Source: Erwinia sorbitola (lineage in GTDB: Bacteria; Pseudomonadota; Gammaproteobacteria; Enterobacterales; Enterobacteriaceae). From it: a stretch of DNA of 64,000 nucleotides. The notes beneath the pieces were generated by a model, which saw nothing but the letters and a program-made list of their open reading frames with translations, was not told the DNA's origin and searched no databases. Both the position numbers and the translations under genes were made by a program. Below are positions 8,161 to 15,892 of the stretch, piece after piece (the first letter of the stretch is position 1; each line of letters opens with the position of its first letter). The stretch covers positions 1,367,501 through 1,431,500 of the forward strand of contig NZ_CP046509.1 of the NCBI RefSeq assembly GCF_009738185.1, written 5' to 3'.

Positions 8161-9288
8161 GTGAAAATCCTCGTTGATGAAAATATGCCGTATGCACGTG
8201 AACTGTTCAGCCGTACCGGCGATGTCATGGCCGTGCCGGGCCGTCCGATCCCGCAGGCAGAGCTGGATGATGCGGACGGCTTGATGGTGCGATCGGTGAC
8301 TAAAGTGAATGCGGATCTGCTCAACGGTAAGCCGGTAAAATTTGTCGGTACGGCGACCGCCGGTACTGACCATATAGACGAGGCCTGGCTCAATCAGCAG
8401 GGTATCGCCTTTTCGGCAGCCCCGGGCTGTAACGCCATTGCGGTGGTTGAATATGTCTTTTCTGCTCTGCTGCTGCTGGCCGAGCGCGATGGTTTCCAGT
8501 TATCCGACCGTACGGTAGGTATTGTTGGGGTAGGGAACGTTGGCGGTCGCCTGCAGGCGCGCCTTGAGGCGCTGGGCATTCGCACCTTGCTCTGCGACCC
8601 ACCCCGTGCCGAACGTGGCGACGACGGCGAATTCCTGCCGCTGGCGCAGCTGGTGGCTGAGGCGGACGTGCTGACCTTCCATACTCCGCTGTTTAAACAG
8701 GGCCCATACCAGACGCTGCATATGGCCGATGAGCCACTGCTGATGGCGCTGAAACCCGGTACTATTTTAATTAACGCCTGCCGTGGCCCGGTAGTGGATA
8801 ACGCCGCCCTGCTGAAGGTGCTGGGGCTGCGCGACGATCTCAGCGTAGTGCTGGACGTCTGGGAGCCGGAGCCGGAACTGTCGCTGCCGCTGCTGGAAAA
8901 AGTGGACATTGCTACCGCTCATATTGCCGGTTACACCCTGGAAGGAAAGGCGCGCGGCACTACGCAGGTATTTGAAGCCTGGACGCAGTTTATCGGCCAG
9001 CCGCAGCAGGTGGCACTGGAGACGCTGCTGCCTGCGCCGGAGTTTGGGCGAATTACGCTGCGGGGCGAACTGGATCAGCCAACGCTGAAACGTCTGGTAC
9101 ATCTGGTGTATGATGTGCGCCGCGATGATGCGCCACTGCGCCACGTAGCGGCAATTCCGGGCGAATTTGATCGCCTGCGGAAGAATTATCAGGAGCGTCG
9201 CGAGTGGTCTTCGCTGCGGGTTGAGTGCGATAACATCGACACCGCCGCGCTGCTGAACAAGCTGGGCTTTAATGCCATCAGCCTTTAA
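8161..9288 (+). CDS. pdxB: Erythronate-4-phosphate dehydrogenase
   Basis: PdxB oxidises 4-phosphoerythronate to 2-oxo-3-hydroxy-4-phosphobutanoate in the DXP-dependent pyridoxal phosphate pathway. It is a 375-residue D-2-hydroxyacid dehydrogenase with an NAD fold (GIVGVGNVGGRLQARLE, about residues 120-136), the catalytic Arg in NACRGPVVDN and catalytic His in TAHIAGYTLEG, and the PdxB C-terminal dimerisation domain (LKRLVHLVYDVRRDDAPLR). The start is GTG at 8161, which gives the family N-terminus KILVDENMPYA; an upstream in-frame ATG at 8044 would add a non-conserved tail. It is followed by usg as in E. coli. Confidence 0.97.
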   Translation: MKILVDENMPYARELFSRTGDVMAVPGRPIPQAELDDADGLMVRSVTKVNADLLNGKPVKFVGTATAGTDHIDEAWLNQQGIAFSAAPGCNAIAVVEYVFSALLLLAERDGFQLSDRTVGIVGVGNVGGRLQARLEALGIRTLLCDPPRAERGDDGEFLPLAQLVAEADVLTFHTPLFKQGPYQTLHMADEPLLMALKPGTILINACRGPVVDNAALLKVLGLRDDLSVVLDVWEPEPELSLPLLEKVDIATAHIAGYTLEGKARGTTQVFEAWTQFIGQPQQVALETLLPAPEFGRITLRGELDQPTLKRLVHLVYDVRRDDAPLRHVAAIPGEFDRLRKNYQERREWSSLRVECDNIDTAALLNKLGFNAISL

Positions 9289-9305
9289 GTCTTTTCTGAA
9301 TCTTC

Positions 9306-9325
9306 AGGCGGTGAACTCACCGCCT
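9306..9325 (+). terminator. Hairpin between pdxB and usg
   Basis: AGGCGGTGA pairs with TCACCGCCT, followed by TCTATTTTTGTG. A modest Rho-independent terminator or attenuator 17 nt after the pdxB stop. Some readthrough into usg-truA is likely, as these genes form an operon in E. coli. Confidence 0.55.
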
Positions 9326-9359
9326 TCTATTTTTGTGTCATTGTCTGGAGTAAACCAAC

Positions 9360-10370
9360 ATGTCTGACGGCTGGAATATCGCAATCTTAGGTGCGACAGG
9401 CGCAGTAGGGGGAGCTTTACTGGAATTGCTGGCGGAACGCCAGTTCCCGGTTGGTGAGCTGTATGCGCTGTCAAGCGAGCGTAGTGCGGGCGAAGTGCTG
9501 CGCTATGAAGGTAAATCTGTACGGGTTACCGATGCGGCAGAATTTGACTGGACGCAGGTGCAGCTGGCATTTTTCGTTGCCGGACGCGAAGCCTCGGCGC
9601 GATACGCCGATGATGCGGCCAATTCAGGTTGCCTGGTGATCGACAGCAGCGATCTGTTCGCGCTGGAGCCTGATGTCCCGCTGGTTGTGCCGGACGTAAA
9701 CCCGCAGGTGCTGGCCGACTATCGCAACCGCAATATTATCAGCGTGGCCGATGCGTTAACCAGCCAGCTACTGTGCGCTATTAAACCGCTGGTCGATCAG
9801 GCTGGGTTAGGGCGTTTACAGGTGACCAACCTGCTGGCGGCATCTTCACATGGTAAGGCGGCGGTGGATTCGCTGGCTGGTGAGAGCGCGCGCCTGCTGA
9901 ATGGACTGCCTGCGGAAGAGGGCTACTTTGGCCGTCAGCTGGCGTTCAACGTGCTGCCGCTGGTAGCGGATAGTGAAGGGAGCGTGCCCCATGAGCGTCG
10001 CCTGGTTGAGCAGGTACGTAAAGTGCTGCAAGACGAGGGATTGCCCATTGCAGTGAGCACCATTCAGGCACCGGTATTCTACGGTAATGCGCAGATTGTC
10101 TATATTGAAAACCTGCGCCCGATGTCATCCGAAGAGGCACGTGATGCCCTGAGCCAGATGGAAGATATCAACCTGACTGCGGAAAATGACTTCCCGACAC
10201 AGGTTGGCGATGCCTCCGGCAGTGCCCATCTCAGCATTGGCAGCCTGCGTAATGATTATGGTATTCCCGAGCTGTTACAGTTCTGGTCAGTCGCTGATAA
10301 CGTCCGTTTTGGCGGTGCGTTAATGGCGGTGAAAACTGCTGAGAAGCTGGTGCAGGAGTATTTCTACTAA
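9360..10370 (+). CDS. usg: Usg, aspartate-semialdehyde-dehydrogenase-like protein
   Basis: A 336-residue protein of the semialdehyde dehydrogenase fold: an N-terminal NAD(P) motif (NIAILGATGAVGGALLELL) and a C-terminal dimerisation domain (FPTQVGDASGSAHLS, VADNVRFGGALMAVKTAEKL). Its cellular role is not established. In true aspartate-semialdehyde dehydrogenases the catalytic Cys sits in an NPNCST-like motif; the corresponding stretch here (VADALTSQLLC) has no Cys at that place, so the classical activity is doubtful. The stop overlaps the truA start (shared base at 10370), so translation is probably coupled. Confidence 0.93.
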   Translation: MSDGWNIAILGATGAVGGALLELLAERQFPVGELYALSSERSAGEVLRYEGKSVRVTDAAEFDWTQVQLAFFVAGREASARYADDAANSGCLVIDSSDLFALEPDVPLVVPDVNPQVLADYRNRNIISVADALTSQLLCAIKPLVDQAGLGRLQVTNLLAASSHGKAAVDSLAGESARLLNGLPAEEGYFGRQLAFNVLPLVADSEGSVPHERRLVEQVRKVLQDEGLPIAVSTIQAPVFYGNAQIVYIENLRPMSSEEARDALSQMEDINLTAENDFPTQVGDASGSAHLSIGSLRNDYGIPELLQFWSVADNVRFGGALMAVKTAEKLVQEYFY

Positions 10371-11185
10371 TGTCCGACATCGCCGTGCCACAGCCGACCA
10401 TAAAACTGGCGCTGGGCATTGAATATGACGGGAGCCGCTACTTTGGCTGGCAGCGGCAGAATGAAGTGCGCAGCGTGCAGGAAAAACTGGAACAGGCGTT
10501 GTCGAAAGTCGCCGATCATCCGGTAGAAGTGCTATGTGCCGGGCGTACCGATGCCGGGGTACATGGCACGGGGCAGGTGGTGCACTTTGAAACCACCTCG
10601 CAGCGTAAAGACGCAGCCTGGACGCTGGGCGTCAACACCAATCTGCCGGAAGATATTGCGGTGCGCTGGGTGAAAGCGGTGCCGGAGGATTTCCATGCCC
10701 GTTTCAGCGCCACTGCACGCCGCTATCGCTATGTGATTTATAACCATCGGCTGCGTCCGGCGATTCTGGCCGGTGGCGTGACGCATTTTTATCATCCCCT
10801 GGATGTGGAAAGAATGCAGCGCGCCGGGCAGTGCCTGTTGGGTGAGAACGATTTTACTTCGTTTCGCGCCGTGCAGTGTCAGTCGCGAACGCCGATGCGC
10901 AACGTCATGCATCTTAATGTCAGCCGCCGCGGTGCATATGTGGTGGTAGATATTAAAGCCAATGCGTTCGTGCATCATATGGTGCGCAACATTGTTGGCA
11001 GTTTGATGGAAATTGGCTGTGGGAATCAGCCTGAAGGCTGGATGGCCGAACTGCTGGCAGCGAAAGATCGCAAGCTGGCGGCAGCGACAGGACGGGCAGA
11101 AGGCCTGTATCTGGTCGCGGTCGACTATCCCGCACGCTATGAGCTACCCCGTCCACCGATGGGACCACTGTTCCTCGGGGATTAA
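10370..11185 (+). CDS. truA: tRNA pseudouridine(38-40) synthase
   Basis: TruA isomerises uridines 38, 39 and 40 in the anticodon arm of many tRNAs. The 271-residue protein has the catalytic Asp in AGRTDAGVHGTGQV (about residue 60), the conserved GVNTNLPEDIAVRW, FHARFSATARRYRY, and the RNA-binding/dimer segment NAFVHHMVRNIVGSLMEIG. The length matches the family. The start codon overlaps the usg stop; dedA follows after 29 nt. Confidence 0.97.
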   Translation: MSDIAVPQPTIKLALGIEYDGSRYFGWQRQNEVRSVQEKLEQALSKVADHPVEVLCAGRTDAGVHGTGQVVHFETTSQRKDAAWTLGVNTNLPEDIAVRWVKAVPEDFHARFSATARRYRYVIYNHRLRPAILAGGVTHFYHPLDVERMQRAGQCLLGENDFTSFRAVQCQSRTPMRNVMHLNVSRRGAYVVVDIKANAFVHHMVRNIVGSLMEIGCGNQPEGWMAELLAAKDRKLAAATGRAEGLYLVAVDYPARYELPRPPMGPLFLGD

Positions 11186-11214
11186 CCCTGGCTGGAGTAT
11201 TAAAGGAAGCCTGT

Positions 11215-11877
11215 ATGGACTTGATTCGTTTTGTTGTCGACTTCATTTTGCATATCGACGTCCACCTCGCGGAGCTGGTTGCCCAGTACGGTATCTGGGT
11301 GTATGCGATTCTGTTTTTGATTCTGTTCTGCGAAACTGGCCTGGTAGTGACCCCCTTCCTGCCGGGAGACTCTCTGCTGTTTGTGGCGGGGGCACTCGCT
11401 GCGCTGCCGGGTAACGACCTGAATGTGCATACTATGGTAGCACTGATGGTGGTGGCAGCAATCCTTGGGGATGCGGTGAACTATACTATCGGACGGTTGT
11501 TCGGTGACAAGCTGTTCAGTAACCCGGACTCCAAAATTTTCCGTCGCAGCTATCTTGATAAAACCCATGAATTTTATGCGCGTCATGGCGGGAAAACGAT
11601 AATTCTGGCGCGCTTCGTCCCTATCGTGCGTACTTTCGCGCCTTTTGTCGCGGGAATGGGTAAGATGTCCTATCGTCATTTTGCCATTTATAACGTGACG
11701 GGCGGGTTGCTGTGGGTGCTGCTGTTTACCTATGCGGGTTACCTGTTTGGTAATTTCCCGGTGGTGCAGGAGAACCTTAAGCTGTTGATTGTGGCGATTA
11801 TCCTGGTGTCGGTGTTGCCGGGTGTTATTGAAGTGATCCGCCATCGCCGCGCGGCACGTCAGCAGAAACAACAATGA
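11215..11877 (+). CDS. dedA: DedA-family inner-membrane protein
   Basis: A 220-residue DedA/VTT-domain membrane protein, of the family involved in membrane homeostasis and lipid carrier flipping. It has hydrophobic segments near the N-terminus (GIWVYAILFLILFCETGLVV), the family motif TPFLPGDSLLF, a conserved acidic/Arg-containing core (ILARFVPIVRTFAPFVAGMG) and two C-terminal helices (GGLLWVLLFTYAGYLFG and LLIVAIILVSVLPG) with a basic tail. It follows truA by 29 nt in the usual enterobacterial order. Confidence 0.95.
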   Translation: MDLIRFVVDFILHIDVHLAELVAQYGIWVYAILFLILFCETGLVVTPFLPGDSLLFVAGALAALPGNDLNVHTMVALMVVAAILGDAVNYTIGRLFGDKLFSNPDSKIFRRSYLDKTHEFYARHGGKTIILARFVPIVRTFAPFVAGMGKMSYRHFAIYNVTGGLLWVLLFTYAGYLFGNFPVVQENLKLLIVAIILVSVLPGVIEVIRHRRAARQQKQQ

Positions 11878-12048
11878 TTTAAATCCTTACGCCAGCGCCC
11901 CCTGACCAGATTTTTGTCCACAGTGTCGGGCGGTTATGGTTTAATGAGCGATAAATTACGGTTTGCGCTGCGGCATCAGGCAGCGGCGCAGAAAAGAAAA
12001 ACTGGCTCTCCCCAGCAGGAGTGCCAGGTTCAAACAGAAAGGTCATCA
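11878..12048 (+). promoter_or_regulatory. Upstream region of accD
   Basis: A 171-nt gap between dedA and the conserved accD start. The accD frame stays open back to 11914, but that extension has no counterpart in known AccD proteins, so it is best read as leader. A promoter for accD is expected here; I could not assign hexamers with confidence. Confidence 0.35.
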
Positions 12049-12960
12049 ATGAGCTGGATTGAACGAATTCTCAATAAGAGCACCATCACCCCATCGCGTA
12101 AAGCAAGCATTCCTGAAGGGGTCTGGACAAAATGTGATAGCTGTGGGCAGGTTCTCTACCGTGCCGAGCTGGAACGTAATCTGGAAGTCTGCCCGAAGTG
12201 CGACCACCATATGCGTATGCATGGCCGCGATCGTCTGCACAGCGTGCTGGACGAAGGGTCACTGGTTGAGCTGGGCAGCGAGCTGGAACCAAAAGATGTG
12301 CTCAAGTTCCGGGATTCAAAAAAATATAAAGATCGTCTGGTAGCGGCTCAGAAAGAGACTAACGAAACCGACGCTCTGATTGTAATGAAGGGCACTTTGC
12401 ACGGGATGCCTGTTGTGGCTGCGGCTTTTGAGTTCTCCTTTATGGGTGGCTCAATGGGTTCTGTGGTTGGTGCGCGCTTTGTGCGAGCAGTTGAACAGGC
12501 ATTGGAAGATAACTGCCCGATGATCTGTTTCTCTGCCTCAGGCGGTGCCCGTATGCAGGAAGCGCTGATGTCGCTGATGCAGATGGCAAAAACCAGTGCA
12601 GCACTGGCGAAAATGCAGGCTCGTGGCCTGCCGTATATCTCCGTGCTGACTGACCCGACTATGGGTGGTGTTTCTGCCAGCTTTGCGATGCTGGGCGACC
12701 TGAACATTGCGGAACCAAAAGCGCTGATCGGCTTTGCCGGCCCACGCGTTATTGAACAGACCGTGCGTGAGAAACTGCCGCCGGGCTTCCAGCGCAGTGA
12801 GTTCCTGATCGAAAAGGGCGCGATTGATATGATCGTTCGCCGTCCGGTGATGCGCTTCAAGCTTGCCAGCCTGCTGGCAAAAATGATGAATCTCCCTGCA
12901 CCACAGGAAGATGACATCAAAGAAGCGGCCGTTGAGGAACCACAGAGCCACGAGGCCTGA
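12049..12960 (+). CDS. accD: Acetyl-CoA carboxylase, carboxyltransferase beta subunit
   Basis: AccD and AccA form the carboxyltransferase that moves CO2 from biotin-BCCP to acetyl-CoA, giving malonyl-CoA for fatty acid synthesis. The 303-residue protein starts MSWIERILNKSTI and has the four-Cys zinc ribbon (CDSCGQ and CPKCDHH, residues about 27-49) that also binds mRNA in E. coli. The crotonase-like core shows FEFSFMGGSMGSVVGARFV, FSASGGARMQEA and TDPTMGGVSASFAML. The acidic tail is usual. The start at 12049 is chosen from the conserved N-terminus and an upstream AGAAAGG ribosome site. Confidence 0.97.
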   Translation: MSWIERILNKSTITPSRKASIPEGVWTKCDSCGQVLYRAELERNLEVCPKCDHHMRMHGRDRLHSVLDEGSLVELGSELEPKDVLKFRDSKKYKDRLVAAQKETNETDALIVMKGTLHGMPVVAAAFEFSFMGGSMGSVVGARFVRAVEQALEDNCPMICFSASGGARMQEALMSLMQMAKTSAALAKMQARGLPYISVLTDPTMGGVSASFAMLGDLNIAEPKALIGFAGPRVIEQTVREKLPPGFQRSEFLIEKGAIDMIVRRPVMRFKLASLLAKMMNLPAPQEDDIKEAAVEEPQSHEA

Positions 12961-12970
12961 CCGATGAAGA

Positions 12971-12995
12971 GAAAGGGATGCGCTGCGTCCCTTTC
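12971..12995 (+). terminator. Hairpin between accD and folC
   Basis: GAAAGGGA (12971-12978) pairs perfectly with TCCCTTTC (12988-12995) across a 9-nt loop. There is no T-run after it, so it may be a processing or stability element rather than a terminator. Confidence 0.45.
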
Positions 12996-13018
12996 ACCAA
13001 TGCAGCGTAACGTTGTGA

Positions 13019-14290
13019 ATGGGACACATGGATAATCTTCCTCAAGCCACGTCGCCTCTTGCCTCGTGGCTTTATTATCTTGAGCATTTACACGCTCAGG
13101 CTATCGAACTTGGGCTGGATCGCATCCGGCACGTTGCCACTTCTCTCGACCTGCTGACACCTGCCCCAGTCGTTTTCACCGTAGCCGGAACCAATGGTAA
13201 AGGCACCACCTGCCGTACCCTTGAAACCGTGCTGATGGCGGCGGGCTATCGCGTGGGTGTTTATAGTTCGCCCCATCTGGTGCGCTACACCGAACGGGTA
13301 CGTATTCAGGGCGAAGAGCTGGCGGAGTCGGCACATACCGCCTCGTTTGCCGCCATTGAAGCCGGGCGCGGCGACACCTCTCTCACCTACTTTGAATACG
13401 GCACGCTGTCGGCGCTGTGGCTGTTTGCGCAGGCAAAGCTTGACGTAGTGATCCTTGAAGTCGGGCTGGGTGGGCGTCTTGATGCGACCAATATCGTCGA
13501 TGCGGACGTGGCGGTGGTGACCAGCATCGCGCTGGATCATACCGACTGGCTGGGTTCCGATCGTGAGAGCATCGGGCGTGAAAAGGCCGGAGTATTTCGC
13601 AGTGGCAAGCCTGCGGTGGTGGGTGAGCCGGATATGCCGCACTCTATCGCCGATGTGGCGGCAGAGAAGGGCGCACAGCTGTTGCAGCGCGGCCGCGACT
13701 GGTCATACAGCGCAACTCCGGATAGCTGGTCTTTCCGCGATGCTAACGGCACGGTCGAACGGCTGCCGCTGCCGCAGGTGCCATTACCGAATGCCGCTAC
13801 TGCCTTGGCAGCACTGCGGGCATCACCGCTCGCGGTCGATGAAGCAACTATCCGCAGCTCGCTGCATCAGGCGATGTTGCCCGGGCGCTTCCAGACGGTT
13901 TCCGAATCACCGCGCGTTATCCTTGATGTAGCGCACAACCCTCATGCGGCGGCCTATCTGGCGGGCCGTCTGGCGGAGGTGCCGCGCAGCGGTAAGGTGC
14001 ATGCGGTCATCGGAATGCTGCACGATAAAGATATCGCCGGTACGCTGGCCTGCCTCACTCCATTAGTGGATTACTGGTACTGTGCGCCACTCGATGGCCC
14101 GCGCGGTGCGACGGCTGCTGAACTGATGGCGCACCTTGACGGTGCACAGGCGTTTGACTCGGTTGAGAGTGCCTGGCACCAGGCGCTGCTACAGGCGAGT
14201 GAACAAGATATTGTGCTGGTGTGTGGCTCATTCCACACCGTGGCGCAGGTAATGGAAACGATGGAAACGGAGAACGGCAGTGGCAAGTAA
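13019..14290 (+). CDS. folC: Dihydrofolate synthase / folylpolyglutamate synthase
   Basis: FolC joins glutamate to dihydropteroate and then extends folylpolyglutamates. A 423-residue Mur-ligase-type enzyme: P-loop FTVAGTNGKGTTCRTLE (about residues 53-69), the substrate segment SSPHLVRYTERVRI, ILEVGLGGRLDATNIVDADV, the metal/ATP motif SIALDHTDWLG, and the C-terminal ligase motif ILDVAHNPHAAAYL. ATG at 13019 and 13028 are both possible; neither has a strong ribosome site and the family N-terminus does not decide. Its 3' end overlaps the dedD start. Confidence 0.96.
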   Translation: MGHMDNLPQATSPLASWLYYLEHLHAQAIELGLDRIRHVATSLDLLTPAPVVFTVAGTNGKGTTCRTLETVLMAAGYRVGVYSSPHLVRYTERVRIQGEELAESAHTASFAAIEAGRGDTSLTYFEYGTLSALWLFAQAKLDVVILEVGLGGRLDATNIVDADVAVVTSIALDHTDWLGSDRESIGREKAGVFRSGKPAVVGEPDMPHSIADVAAEKGAQLLQRGRDWSYSATPDSWSFRDANGTVERLPLPQVPLPNAATALAALRASPLAVDEATIRSSLHQAMLPGRFQTVSESPRVILDVAHNPHAAAYLAGRLAEVPRSGKVHAVIGMLHDKDIAGTLACLTPLVDYWYCAPLDGPRGATAAELMAHLDGAQAFDSVESAWHQALLQASEQDIVLVCGSFHTVAQVMETMETENGSGK

Positions 14291-15038
14291 GTTTCAAAAC
14301 CGTTTAGTCGGAACCATCATCATTGTGGCGCTGGGTGTGATTGTCCTGCCTGGTTTGCTCGATGGTAAAAAGAAACACTATAAAGAGGAGTTCGCGGCTA
14401 TTCCGCTGGTGCCGAAGCCGGAAGATCAGCAGGAAACTGACCTGGTGCCGCCGCCAACGCAGTCGCTACCCGCACAGCCGCCAGAAGGGGCCGGGGCCGC
14501 AATTAGCGCGGGCAGTAACGCCGGTGACAACTCTTCTCAGGCCGACAGTGGTTCTACTGCGCCGCAGTCGCGTAATCAGCCAACGGTGGTAACACCTCCG
14601 CCGGTCAAACCTGTGCAGCAGCAGCCGAAAGTGGTGGAAAAACCGAAGCCGCAGCCTAAGCCAGTTGAAAAACCGATTGAGAAACCGGTAGAAAAACCGA
14701 AACCGGCAGAAAAACCGAAGCCGGTTGAGAAGCCTGAAGCGAAGGTTGAGACCCCGGTAGAGAGTAAGCCACCGGTCGCGGAAACTGCACCGTCAGGGCA
14801 GGCCTGGGTTGTGCAGCTTGGCGCGTTGAAAAACGCCGCGAAAGTGAATGAGATCGTCGCCCAGCTTCGTCTCTCCGGTTATCGTGCCTTCACTGTTCCA
14901 GCCACGCCGGTACAGGGTCAGATCACCCGTATTTACGTCGGGCCGGATGCTTCAAAAGCCAAAATGCAGGCGGCGGTTGGCGCGTTACAGGGGATCTCTG
15001 GTCTCGGCGGGGTAGTCAAACCTTACTCCGCCCGTTAG
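14280..15038 (+). CDS. dedD: DedD, SPOR-domain cell-division protein
   Basis: A 252-residue septal-ring protein. One N-terminal membrane helix (LVGTIIIVALGVIVLPGLL) is followed by a long Pro/Lys/Glu-rich periplasmic linker with repeats of the type EKPKPVEKP, then a C-terminal SPOR domain (WVVQLGALKNAAKVNEIVAQ, ITRIYVGPDASKAKMQ) that binds denuded peptidoglycan glycans at the division site. The start is GTG at 14280 (protein MASKFQNRLVGT, conserved), overlapping the folC end by 11 nt. Confidence 0.95.
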   Translation: MASKFQNRLVGTIIIVALGVIVLPGLLDGKKKHYKEEFAAIPLVPKPEDQQETDLVPPPTQSLPAQPPEGAGAAISAGSNAGDNSSQADSGSTAPQSRNQPTVVTPPPVKPVQQQPKVVEKPKPQPKPVEKPIEKPVEKPKPAEKPKPVEKPEAKVETPVESKPPVAETAPSGQAWVVQLGALKNAAKVNEIVAQLRLSGYRAFTVPATPVQGQITRIYVGPDASKAKMQAAVGALQGISGLGGVVKPYSAR

Positions 15039-15370
15039 CCAATGCTGGCTCGTCGCTGACTATTGCGACGGGCTATCATTGCGATAGTTTTGATCACCCC
15101 GCGCCCGGAGCTGACAGCATGTCGTTCCGGGCGTCGTGCGTGATGATAGAGGCAAATCAAGGTATTGCGTAAGAGTGTTTCGCGGAGGAGATCCGCGTAC
15201 GAAAGTGTTTTTTTTAAGCGTTCTCGTTTATTTAAATCACCACAGGAAAACCCTACGCAAACGTTTTCTTTTTCTGTTAGAATTCGCCCCGAACTGAGGC
15301 AGTATCCCCTTGCACCTGTGCTTACAGGGGGATGCAGGCTGACACAGGGGCCTGGTCACTGGAAGCGTTC
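15039..15370 (+). promoter_or_regulatory. dedD-cvpA intergenic region with cvpA-purF promoter
   Basis: About 330 noncoding bases. Just after dedD there are two small hairpins: CGTCGC/GCGACG (15051-15070), then CTATC/GATAG (15073-15087) followed by TTTTGATC, a weak terminator. A third stem (CGCGGA/TCCGCG, 15181-15197) precedes a run of eight T about 10 nt later. The downstream part carries the PurR box and a -10-like TAGAAT at 15278-15283 that should serve cvpA-purF. Confidence 0.6.
15255..15270 (+). promoter_or_regulatory. PurR operator of cvpA-purF
   Basis: ACGCAAACGTTTTCTT matches the known 16-bp PurR consensus (ACGCAAACGTTTNCNT) at every fixed position. It sits just upstream of the -10-like TAGAAT. 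PurR with hypoxanthine or guanine represses cvpA-purF in E. coli; the site implies the same control here. Confidence 0.92.
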
Positions 15371-15856
15371 ATGGTCTGGATAGATTACGTCATTATTGCG
15401 GTAATTAGTTTTTCGGCTCTCGTTAGCCTGATTCGAGGATTTGTTCGGGAAGCTCTTTCTCTCGTCACCTGGGGTTGCGCATTTTTTGTCGCCAGTCATT
15501 ACTACTCCTACCTTGCCGTCTGGTTCACAGGATTTGAAGACGAACTGGTTAGAAATGGGATCGCCATTGCGGTGTTATTCATTGCCACCCTGATTGTCGG
15601 GGCCATTGTTAACTACGTGATTGGTTCGCTGGTTGAAAAAACTGGCCTGTCGGGAACCGACAGAGTGCTGGGGGTCTGTTTTGGGGCATTACGCGGCGTG
15701 CTGATCGTTTCAGCGATGCTCTTTTTCCTCGACACATTCACCGGCTTTTCCAAAAGTGCGGACTGGCAGCAGTCCCAGCTTGTTCCTCAGTTCAGTTACA
15801 TTATCAGGTGGTTTTTTGATTACCTGAAAAGCACGTCGAGTTTTTTGCCCCGGTAA
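15371..15856 (+). CDS. cvpA: CvpA inner-membrane protein
   Basis: A 161-residue membrane protein with about four helices (YVIIAVISFSALVSLIRG, LVTWGCAFFVASHYY, GIAIAVLFIATLIVGAIVNY, ALRGVLIVSAMLFFLDTF). It was named for its need in colicin V production in E. coli; its normal role is in envelope fitness and is not fully defined. ATG at 15371 gives the conserved start MVWIDYVIIAVISFS; an open frame continues upstream to 15332 without family support. It is the first gene of the PurR-controlled operon, 36 nt before purF. Confidence 0.96.
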   Translation: MVWIDYVIIAVISFSALVSLIRGFVREALSLVTWGCAFFVASHYYSYLAVWFTGFEDELVRNGIAIAVLFIATLIVGAIVNYVIGSLVEKTGLSGTDRVLGVCFGALRGVLIVSAMLFFLDTFTGFSKSADWQQSQLVPQFSYIIRWFFDYLKSTSSFLPR

Positions 15857-15892
15857 TCGCACCGGGGTCGCGGCTTATGAGGAAATGTCAAT

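Noticed and set aside
11914..12048. N-terminal extension of accD
   Set aside because: The frame is open but the added 45 residues are unlike known AccD, and the conserved MSWIERIL start at 12049 has a good ribosome site.
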